Source: Phellopilus nigrolimitatus (taxonomy: Eukaryota; Basidiomycota; Agaricomycetes; Hymenochaetales; Hymenochaetaceae). Taken from it: a stretch of 64,000 bases of DNA. Below, piece by piece: positions 1 through 11,611 of this stretch. Every line of letters begins with the position of its first letter. Within the stretch, counting starts at the first letter, position 1. A program made the position numbers and the translations under genes. Under the pieces are notes generated by a model. The model did not search any database and was not told the origin of the DNA. It was given only the letters and a program-made list of their open reading frames with translations. Where the stretch lies: assembly GCA_021029095.1 (NCBI GenBank), contig JAJOHG010000032.1, positions 62,001-126,000 on the forward strand. The letters run 5' to 3'.

Positions 1-177
1 ATCTCGAACGCTTTCATCTACGGCAGCCGTATCCCTTTCAAATATATGTATATATATATGTGTATATCGCGCTCGCCAAAGACAGCTACCCTCCGGCCGA
101 CTCGTCCCTCCCCGCCGAAGGCGTAGTCCTAGCCCTCGAGTCCGCCGACGCGGTCGACGTTCAGAGTCTACAAGGAA

Positions 178-197
178 CCCCCCCCCCCCCCCCCCCC
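178..197. repeat. poly-C homopolymer tract
   Basis: An uninterrupted run of about 20 C residues sits in a GC-rich, otherwise featureless 5' stretch (about 60-410). Apart from this tract, bases 1-554 show only short open frames with compositionally biased translations that I do not accept as genes. The tract length may be inexact, because homopolymers are error-prone in sequencing. Confidence 0.85.
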
Positions 198-554
198 GGG
201 GCCCCTTCTGTGCGCCCGAGCTCGCGCGCCCGCCAGCCAGATGGCCAGACGGGCCGCAGCTGCATGTAGTGCGTCCGGGTCCGGGTCGGTCAGGACGACT
301 CCGCGCTCTAGACATCCTGCCGCGCGGCGCGGCGCGACTTGCCTGTCTGCGTGCCTCGCCTGCGCTCTCGGGACCCCGTCGCCGCCGCCGCGCTCATGCA
401 TGCTATGCCGTGTGTCGTGAAGGCACGGCGCTATAAGCTAAAGCCGAAGGTCGTACTCTGCCAAGTTCGATTTCGATAGCAGCACGCAGCGATGGGTCAA
501 TTTCTAAACATGTTTGGTGTTGCATAGTACCGGCAAGACCCCAAGCTCTCGGTC

Positions 555-1146
555 TTACAGCGCTTTTACAAAACCTTGTCAGTGCGCGCAAAAAAAAAAA
601 AAAAAGTTGCGGCCCCTCAGGGTGTGCCAAATAAGGCATTATTGCCTATTTGAGCGAAGTCGCGTCGTGATTGCCTCGTCCATTGTGCAGTTTGTTGTGT
701 CGTGCAGCACACAGTCCGTGTCGAGCAGCTCGTAGATGCAGAACTGGAGTCAGTGGACATATGCAGAGGCACCCGCACAATGTACAGCCAAAATTTGACA
801 TCAACTTCGCCGGTTTGCGAACTACACCGCCGTCGTCTCTGGGAGACTTTAGTCTGCAGGAGCTCATGCAGGTACAATATTACTATCTTTGTTACTATCG
901 AGAAGCCAAAATGCCAGCAAGTGCATCAGGGTAGTAGTGGCTTATCTTGTATAGCCAAAGAGCACGGACATTCAATTCCTCACTGATCTTTCGATAGGGC
1001 ATGCATTGTACAACAACGACGAAAAAAAAAACCACGACGCGACTTCGCTCAAATAGGCAATAATGCCTTATTTGGCACACCCTGAGGGGCCGCAACTTTT
1101 TTTTTTTTTTTGCGCGCACTGACAAGGTTTTGTAAAAGCGCTGTAA
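555..1146. mobile_element. MITE-like element with about 115-bp terminal inverted repeats
   Basis: Bases 555-669 recur as the reverse complement at 1033-1146. The arms are identical except that the internal A tract is 16 long in one and 15 in the other. The ends read TTACAGCGC...GCGCTGTAA, so a TA target duplication next to a CAGCGCTTTTAC terminus is possible, as in Tc1/mariner-type MITEs. The about 360 bp between the arms has no convincing coding sequence, so the element is non-autonomous. Near-perfect arm identity points to recent insertion or gene conversion. The family name is unknown to me. Bases 1147-1521 hold nothing I can assign. Confidence 0.85.
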
Positions 1147-1521
1147 TTGATTGATTCTGAGATCGGAAAATTAGCTTGTCCAGAATTTGAGAAAATCCTC
1201 CGCTTCCCGCTGTTTTTCTTTTTCTCTTTTCTGTCGGGGGAGGATTGAGGAAAGACAAGTTCAGTAAAACCCGACTGTAGATACGTAAGGTCCAGGGAGA
1301 GCACGCGACGAAGCAAGTCACGCGATCACGTGATCGAGATTTAATTCACCTCTTCCCGTCGGTCTCGCTGAATGGCATCAGCTGGTACCTAGATAAAGCT
1401 GGAAGTCGACGGTGAATAACAAATGACTTCGATTTTGCTTGTTCCTCCTGTACACGCATCGTGTAATTACCCGTATAATCTGTACTGGTGTTCTTACGCT
1501 GCTCGTGCACTTGACTTTCTT

Positions 1522-2663
1522 CTAGTATAAGATCCTGCTGCTATTTCCCAGCAATATATTGTCAATTAGCCGCGTCTTCCCTACCCACACTGCTCCGCTG
1601 AGAATCAGTACCCGATTCTCCTCGCTGCTATTTTTTGATTCGTGGTCCCCCACAACATCAAGAGTCCATGGGTCATTCATTTCCACGTAGTCCGTGCGCA
1701 TCTCCACTCCCGAGTTCTTTGCCGTTCGCGCCTCCGTCTCTAGTAGGTCCATCGCAGCTTTGACAACGTCTCTCTTCGACGCGCTTTCAGCCCATGCTCT
1801 CTCGGCAGTCTTCAGCGACCGGTAGAGCACAGGCGCGTACATGCGTTCTTCCGGGGTGAGATATGCGTTGCGTGAGGACAAGGCGAGGCCGCCGTCTGCA
1901 GGCTGCAGCGAACGCGCAGTCGGGACGACATGCAGCGTCTGCGGCGTCGGGTGCGCGAGGAGGAGGTCCGCGACCATGCGCCGCAGGAGGAGCGCCTGCT
2001 GGATGTCCTTCTGCCCGAAGTACGCGTGTGAGGGCTGCACGGCGTTGAAGAGCTTCGTCACGACCGTCGCGACGCCGCGGAAGAAGCCCGGCCGCGCTGC
2101 GCCCTCCATGACCGCCCCGAGGCCTTTCACCTCGACGAACGTGCCCGTCTGCGAAGGAGGGCTCTGTCTCGAGGATGAGGGGTACATGACGTCGACAGAG
2201 GGGAGGAAGACGGCGGACGGTGCGCGCTGCGAGGGCACGCGGAGAGCGGTGAGCGCGTCGAGGTCCTGCGGGAGAGTGCGCGGGTACGATGCAAGGTCCT
2301 CGTGCGGCGCAAACTGCGTCGGGTTGACGAAGATGGAGACGACGGTGAGGTCGTTCTCAGCGAGCGAGTGCCGCACTGCAAAAACATAAGAAAAAGAAAA
2401 AAGAGAAACACAATATTTAATGTAGAGTTGAGCTCACCGAGAGAAAGATGGCCTTCGTGAAGTGCGCCCATGGTCGGCACGAAACCGACAGACTTGTCCT
2501 CCGAAAACGCCTTGCTCCTCCATTCGCGCAGCTGCGCGAGCGTCGTGAAGATGGGGATCGGAGACTGCGGCAAGACAGAGCTCGTTGACATGGATGCACG
2601 TCGGGCGATATTAAAGCCGCCCACTCGCAGCGTGGAGAGACTCTTGGGAATGGCAGCCAGCAT
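1522..2663 (-). CDS. PAN6: pantoate-beta-alanine ligase (pantothenate synthetase)
   Basis: Joins D-pantoate and beta-alanine with ATP to make pantothenate, the vitamin B5 step before coenzyme A. Two exons, 2663-2438 and 2375-1522, are separated by a 62-nt GTGAGC...GCAG intron. The phases join exactly and give 359 residues. Family motifs appear in order: PTMGALHEGHLSL (nucleotide-binding HIGH-like loop), VNPTQF, FGQKDIQQ, ALSSRNAYLT and KTRLIDN near the C-terminus. The first about 24 residues before the second Met (MSTSS) are basic and hydroxylated and could be a mitochondrial presequence, so two starts are possible. The length is slightly above the bacterial PanC norm, with insertions rich in Ser and Pro. 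It looks fully functional. It is transcribed toward the MITE side, and no partner pathway gene is adjacent. Confidence 0.95.
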
Positions 2664-2793
2664 GAGCGTACGATTTCTACCTCATGGCGAATTTTGTGAC
2701 TGTGTTGGCCGTTGGGGTTGACGCACGCAAGTCCGATTCCGAGTTTGAGTCACCGACACCGACCGAACTTCGTCTCGGACCACAACAACAACA

Positions 2794-4266
2794 ATGAGCA
2801 TGCATACAAATTCGAGGACGACGGTCTCGACGGGCTCTGGCTCATCAACGCTGCCAGAACTGCTCAGCATCAGCCACCCGTTCGTTCAACAGGAATGTTG
2901 TCAGTTCTGTCATCCAGAGTTAACTGAAGCACGAGCTCAATTATATCTTCTAGCTTGACGTCGTCTTTCCTTCGCATCCTGTTCTGGAAGAAGCATTAGG
3001 GAAGATTAATGGATCTTATAAAAGAGGCCGGGTGGAGATACACAAGGCGCTGGAGGCAGCGTGTACACTGACTGGCAAATATTCGTCGCGAAGGTGAGTA
3101 TTTCGGAAAGTATGCAAATATGATTTTGAGATAGCTGAAGAAGATATTGCTAGCGATCTTGTCGCATTGTCCACTGGTTCTATAGACACAGAGGATGCCT
3201 GGTGTATAGATCATCGTGGTGTGCTGACACTATCTTTGACGAAACAAACATATCACGAACTCGGAGTTGTTGGCGAGAAACAGTCCAAAAGGTCTGACGA
3301 GCGTTTCCGTAAGTTTCCTTAAGTTCGATCATAGATGTCTGTAATTTTATCTGAAACATTTGTCAACAAAGTGGTTCAAATCGATCTTTATGACTGTCAC
3401 TCGAGACTGTTTCATCGAGCGAAGGAAGCATTTCGATTGTGGGATGAGCGGCGAACTACTCAAGGAGTCGGACCTTGGGAGGTGCTGTTTCAAGGTACGA
3501 TTCTTATAAAGTCGTCAATACACAACTGGCGATACTGACTGTTGTTCCAGGTTCTTTAGATTGTGAAGCACAATCGGATATAACAATGACACCGATTCAG
3601 TCGTCAATGACGGACGTAAACATACCACACGTAAACCTCAAAGTTCCGAAATATGCCAACAATGATGCCGTCGAGAAAGAAGAAACGACAGAAGACTGGC
3701 ATGAAAACATCTCGGAACTCTTCGAGTGGGTAGGGATGGCCTGTATCAGTTCTGACCGGCTCGTCTCTGTTCTTTGCATGTCTATTCTTGCACTGACTAA
3801 AGAGGATATTTCTTGTCTAGATTGAAAGCTAATGACCGTGCGAACCCATACGTTGCTGTATACGAACCGCCTTCCCCCAATAAAGTTGGAAACATATCTC
3901 ATTTCAGCTGGCGCGGCTTCCTTCCTCCATCCTTTACCAGAATCATCATCGAGACTGCAGTCAACGTGTACGCGCCCGTCGTGTTTTCATTTACAATCAA
4001 TGAAGCTGACTTGCATGCGGTCTCACAGTCAAGACAGAGGGCTTACACGGCCGGAGTTCATCACCTTAACTGCAAACACCTTCTCAGACGCCCCGCTCTC
4101 GCACGTCTCCCCTAAGGCCTTCGCAGAGGGCGCGAAGATCGAAACGAGGCAGAAACGCCCTGGAAAGTTTGTTCATTGCTGGAGCCTGCTTGCGAATACA
4201 GAACACGGAGATGACTCGGATGACAAATTAAATTGGGTGCTGGCTACCTTGGAGTCTCCTGTTTAG
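2794..4266 (+). CDS. RPP40: RNase P/MRP subunit, Rpp40 family
   Basis: Protein subunit of nuclear RNase P/RNase MRP, which act in tRNA 5' processing and pre-rRNA cleavage. Coding blocks run in Rpp40 order: LDVVFPSHPVLEEAL (from 2954), YKRGRVEIHKALEAA, GVLTLSLTKQTYHELG, VVQIDLYDCHSRLFHRA, ISELFEWVGMA, then NDRANPYVAVYEPP, SWRGFLPPSF and a C-terminal tail ending at TAG 4264-4266. Well-supported introns are 3309-3371, 3495-3550 and 3968-4028, with phases that match. The intron between the FEWVGMA exon and the exon starting at 3821 has no in-phase GT donor of normal length. A GC donor at 3759 would restore the frame. The first exon is unresolved: ATG 2794 gives a plausible N-terminus, but its junction to 2954 lacks an in-phase GT, so the start is tentative. 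Confidence 0.8.
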
Positions 4267-4593
4267 TTTCGCTAGTTTCTTTTTGTTGTGTGTGCTCGTG
4301 GTGCGGTATCATTGGTGTCGCTGTAACATGCTTATTGAAGTGATGCTCTGAAGCAGGTTAACTGAACCTGCAGCGGAGTTTGAAAAGAAGCGATGCTGAT
4401 CGCCTGAAGATTCTCCTCGAGCCTCCTTATCTACGAATTATTATTTCTCAAAGAAAACTCTTCGGTTCCGCGATTGGACTTGAGCCTTGATTCTACATCT
4501 GTATGTCGACGGCTCGGCGTGTACTTCCCTGTTGAACTGCTGTCAAACATCCAAGCCGTTAAGTACTAGTACTAGGTGTTGCAACTATCGCAA
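4267..4593. other. intergenic, no feature seen
   Basis: This is a 3' flank and promoter-like AT-mixed sequence between the Rpp40-type gene and the following F-box gene. I see no ORF, RNA or repeat here that I can support. Confidence 0.6.
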
Positions 4594-6769
4594 ATGGCCT
4601 TAGTTGAGGGTCAAGCTAGGGTCCTGAGAACGATGTTGACTACACTCGATGTGGATGTCCTTCTTCATATCATTTCCCTGCTAAACGTGGAGGATATTCT
4701 GTCTTTGAGACTGGCGAGTAAATCAGGCAAATCGATTCGTTCGTTCCGCTCGAACTCATCACCCCTGCCCTCTAGACATCTAGACAGATTGCATCAATTA
4801 CTCGGCTTCGAACAGTTTGGCATAACGTGCTCACACGACAGGTCCTTACCCAGGATATACCTCTTACCAGGAGCTACTCTACCTCTAATAACAGGCAGCT
4901 TCTTTCATACAATAATCTTGCGGAGATATCCCCGTCCGAGCTCGAACACGCAGTGCGAGGTGCGCTCCACGCCAACGAAAACTGGCAACGGGAACGTCCA
5001 TCACGTACTCGCGCCTCACGGATACAGGCTAGGGTTGGCCGAGTAGATCTGCTTAAATTTCTCAAGGTACACTCTTTCGTTGCGGAAGCAGATTCGGATG
5101 AAGTAAACGATGGACGCTTCCTCATGTCCTTCGGCCATGGCCGAGAGTCCCCTTCTGAAATGCATATGCAGGTATGGGACACTGAGGCGACTGGGCCAGA
5201 TGCCGAGGAGGGCGTGCAGCTTGTCGGATTTTGGTCAGGAAGAGGACGCGCTATCAAATTGGCAATGGACGAAGAAAGCGGATTACATGGACGAGCTATT
5301 GGCCCCGATATCCAACAGATCTCAAGGGGAACAATGGTCGCCATATCTCGGAGCTTCGAAACGTCTGTGCTCTGTATCTTACTTGTATATAATTTTGCTA
5401 ATGCTTGATCTCCGTCTGTGCCGAAGCAGCTTAGGGTCAGATGAGATCTCTTTTTCCCTTGACATTCTGTGCATAAGCCCGGAACGGCCGCCGTTAGGAC
5501 ACCATCCGAATGTGCACACGGTCAAATCGTTCATACTTCCTGGTCCAGTGATTGCGCGGGCGCTGTATGGCAGATATGTTGCACTGCAGGTACGCGCGGA
5601 TATTACGGACGAGCTCGGACAAGGATATGCGCATGGTATCTTGAAAGTTGTCGACTGGTTGCGAAGCACCAAGTTAAACTCTCTGAGAGAGTTAGGGACG
5701 ATGCCTGGTGCTAGTAAATCGAACGACGAGGAAGAGGTGGCCATTGAACTCGCTTTCTCTGCACATGGAGCGGTAAGTCTATCCAGTCGGAACTTCGGCG
5801 TATATTGGAAGATTTGAAGCATTCTGCTTATAGAACCGCGCTGTCCGCCACGTGCAGTTCCAGCATGATTGGGTTCTTGTCTTTCGTGAGTCTGTATTGG
5901 AAATGTACTTCCTCCCGCCGAGTGTACTTGGCGCCTCCGCGTCAACAAGAGCGCGCGTGCTGCACCCAGTAGCATGTCACCAGTGGACATGGCGAATTGA
6001 TTCTGTCGTAGTAACCGAGCGAGTCTCCTGGATGCACGAACGCGCCGCGTTGAGTTGCGTAACATGTAATGGACGTGGGTACGTGCCAGACAGTGGACAC
6101 GCCTCAACTAGCGACAAGATAGATCAGCAAATTACTTGCGCCTGTCGGTATCGCCCTCTCTCTATTGCCGTGCGCTTCGACAGCTTCTTTCCCTGGCCCG
6201 TTAATTTGTTACACCACTACGTGCTAGACGTCGATCAGTCCGTACATTTTAACGGCCTGGAGGCTACCCCGCAAGCGCCGTACATCCTGTTTCCTACGCT
6301 CATGCACACCGTCCCCTCCAGTGTGCGCCTATTCGGGCACTCCATTCTCGCGATGGATCGCTTCGGGACGCTCGTATGGACGGACAATGAGGCGGCTGAA
6401 TATAGGGTCAGCCAGGATACCAGTGCGCATGGAGAAGCAGAAGTTGAGGCAGAACATGCCCCGGGCCGATCCTCGTATGGCGATTCGGGCGAGCGCGTCG
6501 CAGGGCAACGTCTGCCACTCTCTTCCAGGCCAGGCTCCGAAGCTAAAGCAGCTCATTCAGCGCCACTACCATCGGCCGATACGACCGTTAGTGAGCCGGA
6601 TTCCCAACCGGAGGCCTTGGTGTCTCTTCATGACGAGCTCGCCCCGGCGACGTCGTTGTTCGGGATGCGCACTATGGATGGGTGGTGCTCCATTGCGCTA
6701 AGTGAGCGAGCGGGACGCATTGCGCTTGGGGACACTGACGGCTTCTTCGAGTTGTGGGATCATTTTTGA
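4594..6769 (+). CDS. F-box protein with C-terminal propeller-like region
   Basis: Probable substrate adaptor of an SCF-type ubiquitin ligase. The N-terminus carries an F-box (TTLDVDVLLHIISLLNVEDI, then LSLRLASK and TRLRTVWHNVL). A long region of short beta-like WD/propeller-type segments follows and ends in SIALSERAGRIALGD...ELWDHF. Exons: 4594-~4717, ~4776-5362, ~5427/5430-5772, 5834-6769 (TGA 6767-6769). Introns 5363-5426/5429 and 5773-5833 resolve in phase. The first intron (donor GTAAAT at 4718, acceptor near 4775) is one base out of phase with the obvious continuation, so either a less usual splice site is used or there is a frameshift or base error in the F-box. The 3' end, from about 6433, is the source of two further copies downstream at 8857 and 12728. 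Confidence 0.8.
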
Positions 6770-6830
6770 TGGCGCCGGCCGAGAGACAACGCGCGTATTG
6801 GTCACGTGCCATGTACGGCTTGTCGAGTTC
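6433..6830 (+). repeat. 3' segment of F-box gene present in three copies (copy 1, in gene)
   Basis: This C-terminal coding segment plus short 3' flank recurs at 8857-9060 and 12728-13115 in the same orientation. Shared translated landmarks are GERVAGQRLPLSSRPGSEAK, HDELAPATSLFGMRTMDGW and SERAGRIALGDTDG. Homology runs past the stop codon: copies 1 and 3 share a GTATTGGTCACGTG string after it. Genomic DNA was therefore copied rather than a spliced transcript. Confidence 0.85.
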
Positions 6831-7306
6831 CCAACTCCTTTGCTAAACCCTGCATCGACGTGACGGCGTGTGTAACTCAATGTCGATAAATGCCCATCGT
6901 ATAAAGTGGTAGATGTTGGAGCCGCAACATAAGGCATGTGGACTGAGGCATTTATCAGGGAAATTACAGATACTCAAACATATAAATTCACTCGGACGCT
7001 GAGTCTTCCTACCTGTCCACATGCCTGTCATCGCTCCCGACAAAAGTCTCGGTCCTGTTGCAGCTCCAGCTCAAAGTAAAATATGTAGAAAGGACCTGCG
7101 AAGGACCAGTGGAGAGGGCTCGGGAGTTCTGCATCTCAGAATCGGCCTCAGAATAGACGGCTCTTCCTTTCACAATGGATTTGTGGAGATGCAAAAGCAT
7201 TCGGCTGGTCATCGTTCCAATTGCGACGTGGAACGGGCTGTGGTTGAAGTCAAATAAGCATGTTGCGCGTCGAGTGTTATTTAGAAATGCAATAATGCCT
7301 CATCAC
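6831..7306. other. intergenic, no convincing gene
   Basis: A 78-codon open frame at 7021-7257 (+) is unlike any family I know and has no flanking splice structure. I treat the stretch as spacer between the convergent F-box and DUF6533-type genes. Confidence 0.5.
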
Positions 7307-8677
7307 CTATAGCTGAACCACGGGACATGCGTAGCATTCTAAGTTGGATATGAGGTTTAGGAAATTATTTCCGAGAGCGTAGATGAAGTGAATGACGTAC
7401 AGTGACCATCAGGTTGTTGAGGACCAGCAACGAAGTGACCCTACATTCGGAAGACGAAAGTTTAGCTGAGTCTCATCAGTACGGCGATATGGGATAGATT
7501 CTTACCCAAAGAAATATAGCAGGTTATCGTTCACGATGACTGTGAATACCAAACCATTCACATATGAGCCTCCTTTGAGCCTCGAGATGATCTCCCGAAG
7601 TGACTTGACGAGTGCAAAGGCAAAGAGAACCCCTTCGAATATCGTCGCTAAATGATAAATCGTGTTCGGTGAACTTGTCCCACAGAATCGGAAGCAATGC
7701 CGTAAGTATTTCTGATGCTTACCTGGGACCCACTGTGCCCACTCAATTCCTGTATGAATTACAAGACATCCATGAATAGGAAGCTCATTGGCACTGCGTA
7801 TGACAGCAGCGCGACCTTCGGCAACATGGCGTAAAATCCACAGGAAGCCTGCGATCGACGTGAGAAAAAGGATGATGTTGAACGCAGCAACCTTAGCGTG
7901 CCAGTCAGAATGAGAAGAAAGAGCAAAGCAAGGGATACAAATACCCTTTTTGAACAATTATAAAGCGCGTAAATGCGGAGTTGCATAATGATCTCGACAA
8001 ACCACAGGCTGATAGCACCGATGACACGGATGGTCGAGTCCATTGCGACGCAGCTGTGGGATTATTCAACAGAATTTAGCTTAGTAAATTGTAAGAGGCA
8101 AAACAGTGAAATTTGGCCGACTCACACTTCCAGACTAGGTCGGAACTTCGCGAATGAATGAATTTGCACCACATCGAAGACTGCCAGCAGAATGGTGTAA
8201 TACCGAATCTTTTTGAAAGAAATGAAGTATGAGATCGCTAGAGTTGTAGACGACGTACCCAAAGGAATAGGAATTTTGCACGACTCATTGAACCCGGCTT
8301 TTGAAACAGTATGGCGTCAGCGCGAAAACTTAGCCACGAGAATGCGGTATAGTCTGACCCATATATATTGAACCTAAAGTAATTCAATCGTCAAAGTATT
8401 AGTTTGAAGGGTCGAAAGGTGTGAAGCAATTAACCTCCTTCATCCTTGATAGTGTCAACTTGAAGATCCAAAAACACCGTCAGAAAGCTAGCTGACAAAG
8501 TTAAGCATTCATTTAAGCTCACAGTAGTCAAGCAGGACCCATGTGAGGGATGTGGCTGATAAATCGAGGCCAATGAATATATTCATGTAGTGATAAGTTG
8601 AGAAGCGCACGACTAGTGTACAAAGGGATGCTCGCTAACTTGAGCAGTGAGATGGCCTCTGACATGTCGTTCGACAT
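7307..8677 (-). CDS. DUF6533-type multi-pass membrane protein
   Basis: Looks like the multi-pass, receptor-like DUF6533 family expanded in mushroom-forming fungi. The molecular role is unknown. Read on the minus strand, coding blocks follow the family order: TSLTWVLLDY, a short acidic loop, VQYIWVRLYRIL, SMSRAKFLFLW then IRYYTILLAVFDVV, the hallmark VEIIMQLRIYALYN segment, SIAGFLWILRHVAEG, TIFEGVLFAFALVKSLRE, and VTSLLVLNNLMVT. At least seven short introns are needed, e.g. GTAAGA...GTAG near 7447-7504 and GTGAGT...CACAG near 8050-8128. Start ATG at 8677 and the end at 7307 are both tentative. After VTSLLVLNNLMVT the reading frame to the likely C-terminal segment (GNNFLNLISNLE) does not join cleanly, so the gene may be diverged or starting to decay. 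Confidence 0.6.
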
Positions 8678-8856
8678 AGTGCATAAACCAATGGCTATAA
8701 GTAAAAGCGCGAGGGCGAGAGAAAAAGGGGCTGAGTGCCTCAGATTATATAGGATAGACATACCCCGTAAGGAACTTAGGTGTCTGCGTAAGTGTGTTGG
8801 TAGCTTAACAAATCATGCCAACACGACTAACAGCATGTTTCGCCACATTTCGAAGT

Positions 8857-9060
8857 CTGGATTCCCAGCCGGAGGCCATGGTGTCGCATCATGACGAGCT
8901 TGCCTTGGCGACGTCGTTGTTCGGGATGCGCACTATGGATGGGTGGTGCTCCATTGCGCTTAGTGAGCGAGCGGGACGCATTGCGCTTGGGGACACTGAC
9001 GGCTTTTTCGAGATGTGGGATCATTTTTTGGTGCCGCCGGCCGAGCGGCACGCTTGTCCT
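8857..9060 (+). pseudogene. truncated copy of F-box 3' end (copy 2)
   Basis: About 200 bp matching the last exon of the F-box gene at 4594-6769, starting at the SQPEA codons and including HDELA, TSLFGMRTMDGW and SERAGRIALGDTDG. It has no F-box and no upstream exons. The stop position differs: a few bases after DHF change, so the frame runs on into 3' flank. It is a decayed segmental duplicate with no expected function. Confidence 0.85.
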
Positions 9061-10508
9061 TGAAGCTCCGGATCCTAGCAAATGAATTTTTCCGGCCTTC
9101 CTTAACATGAATTTATATGTGGGGTGCCCACATATTAGGGGGGAAGCGAAGCATGTGTGACTAAGGCTTATTCTGAGCTCTTTCATTTTGGCTTTCCATA
9201 ACCATTGATACAATTTTTTTTGTGATGTAACTAGAGGTAATGGTTTAAAATGTCCTCTAGTAATTTTAGCTTTTGTATGCTTCAAATTTCAATGTGCAAA
9301 GAGGATGCATTTTAGGGAGGGCGGTACATCCAACTTTTTTCTCACTAAACCTTATCTAATTTGTAAGGAAAGTGCAAGACATAGTTTATCAGGAGTTCAA
9401 GTGTGGAAAGAGGAAAGGAAGAGGAGAGAGCAAGCAAGCATACATCTAGAGGCTCACAGCATCATAATCAGTTCTCACGAGGGGGGGCCACACAGCCACT
9501 TGGTGGGTAGTCACGTGATAGCTTTTTGGGAGCCCTACCCCGGTAAGTGGGAGCTTCGCTCCCAATAAGATGTCAATGTCATCGTGTCTTTCCTGAGCAT
9601 GTGGTCGTTTTTTTTCGCTTTCGGTACGAATCTTCTCATCGATTACATGTTTTTCGCGCGGTCAGTGAAAACTATCTGGGAGGCTCCCATGGTTCTTCGC
9701 AATATATATATCTGCTTGCGTGTGCGCCAGCATCGATGCTACCTGGATTTAGAGAGCCATAACGTTCCTACGAGCTTTTTTGGTCTGTATCACTTTCAAT
9801 TTGAAAACTTTCCTCCACGTCGTCTGGACTTAACTGATCCCCATCATCACCTTTTTTTGCACTGAGGTTTTGCCCTACTTTATCCGTCGCAAGCTGCCGT
9901 CTGGTCTCAAAAAACTTCTGGAGATATTTTTTGATATTTCGCCAACGGACGCTCATGACCCCGTGCATCGTCTCGCGTCTCAGCGCAACCAAGGCCATCC
10001 CTCCACGTCCAAAAAGCATCTGTATTGCTTGTCATGACCACGACATTCCCTCATTTTCTTCCCTCGTTTTCTTTGGCAGTTCTCGCTCAAAATTCTCCGG
10101 CTAGTCGCGGACGAATCAGCAGGTACGTGCGCATCGATGAAGGTGATGAAGGTAAGTTTCCCCAATACTCGGCCAGCGCAGAGATGTGTTGTCGTTTGGA
10201 ATCGTCTCTTGTCCACGTCAATTGTTCAACGAGTCACACCGCACGTCCTCAATGATCTACTTTGTTTTCTACCGCAATGACTTACTCCGAGTTTCAGATA
10301 ATACGGTGTTGTCAGGACACGGCAGAACGGGATTTTTATTTCAGCAACGCGGGATCTGCCTTTGTGTTCGCAAAGGAAAATGTCGGTGAGTGTCAATTAC
10401 AAATTTTCAGCAATGATATCCCAGCGAGTGGGGCTGATACAAGAGGAACGAAAGAAGAACAAATGGAATAATATACAGTGACTGACAGGTCCGTAAAGTA
10501 CGACCGCT
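9061..10508. other. no assignable gene; small ORFs and a short palindrome
   Basis: A perfect GGGAGCTTCGCTCCC palindrome lies near 9549-9563. Short + frames occur at 9584-9865 (hydrophobic start) and at about 10262-10385, where FYFSNAGSAFVFAKENV is followed by a GTGAGT-like donor. These could be remnants of a gene, but I cannot connect exons or name a family. The rest is AT-rich spacer. Confidence 0.5.
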
Positions 10509-11611
10509 TCAAAATCGCCTTTCCGCCCTCGGGAGAGAATGTAAAGTCTTGCGCGCCTGTACATGTCGAAAGGCTTTGATGAGGTTGACGATAGGCTATA
10601 CGTGAGTTCGCAATTAGTAGGCGATCTATTGGATGATGCTCAGAAGACTCACATAGATATTCGTCTTCACCTCAAACAAACCCAACTCCTCTTTCGCTTC
10701 CTCTAACCGGTTTACTAATGCCAACATGCGGCCGAGGGTCACGTTGCGGCATACTTTGTCACCAGCAAAGGTGAGCAGATGGAGAAGGCCGCGCATGTAC
10801 CCATGTGTCTGTCTGTTGGCGAAAAGAAGTTCTGCCGAGAGAGCGATATCGGGACTTGTGAGGATGTTCGCTTTCAGGAGCTTTCCGAGAAGCATCGCGA
10901 CGACGAGACCACGTCCTGTGTTGGCGAAGCGTTTTGTCTGCGCCGCGCTGATCGTTTCGTGATCGTACTCATCCTGAACGACAAACCCGTCGTATTCGCC
11001 GAAAGAAGCGAACTTATTCCCGTTCTCCTGCAACCTTTGTGTCAGAAGAGGAAGAGGAGTGGAGCAGAGAAACTCACCGGGCTCCAGACGCTGAAGAACA
11101 GTTGGATCGCAGCCAATCGAATGGCGCGGGTCGCGTCCTCTCTGACGAGCCTCGGAAGGCTCACCAGCCAGGCACGAACGACAGGGACGGTGTTCACAAC
11201 ATCGCCGGCAGTCTCAGCTCTCTGAATCGCTTCGACTACAGTCTTGACGGTGGTGACTCCGTACGCGTCCCATGAAAGATGTGGAGATGCGGGCGCATCC
11301 CCTATACTTGTGTTGAAGCGAGACAGGGAAGGTTGACTGCCTCCCCTGCTCGTTGCCGTATCGATACAATCGGTTGTGCTGGTCGGTTTAGTGCCGACCG
11401 CCCACGAAGGGCATCGAAACGCTGTGGCTGGGTCAAATGAAGAGGCCGAGGACAGCGAGCCGAAGCTGCATGCAGAGAAAGTCGGAGACAGCGGATAAGC
11501 TGGGCGATAGTGACCGTTAAATTTATGTTCGAAGGCCGATGGAGGAGGGGTTGAGGAGGGTAGGCCTTCAAAGGAGAGTACGGGAGAGGAGGAACGCGAG
11601 AAGGGACTCAT
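10509..11611 (-). CDS. uncharacterised protein, 331 aa, three exons
   Basis: Exons 11611-11078, 11027-10653 and 10595-10509 join in phase through GTGAGT...GCAG and GTGAGT...ATAG introns and give 331 residues. The first about 100 residues are low-complexity (Ser, Pro, Phe rich). The remainder is predicted helical, with alternating charged and aliphatic residues (e.g. ANTGRGLVVAMLLGKLLKAN, SAELLFANRQTHGYMRGLLH, NRLEEAKEELGLFEVKTNIY). There is no signal peptide or transmembrane segment. It resembles an alpha-helical repeat protein, but I do not recognise the family. An A/T-rich CATAAAAAG element about 85 nt upstream of the ATG could be its TATA box. Confidence 0.75.

Noticed and set aside
9061..10508. 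A small multi-exon gene around 10025-10471
   Set aside because: Individual exon-like frames exist, but splice phases and a family match could not be established.
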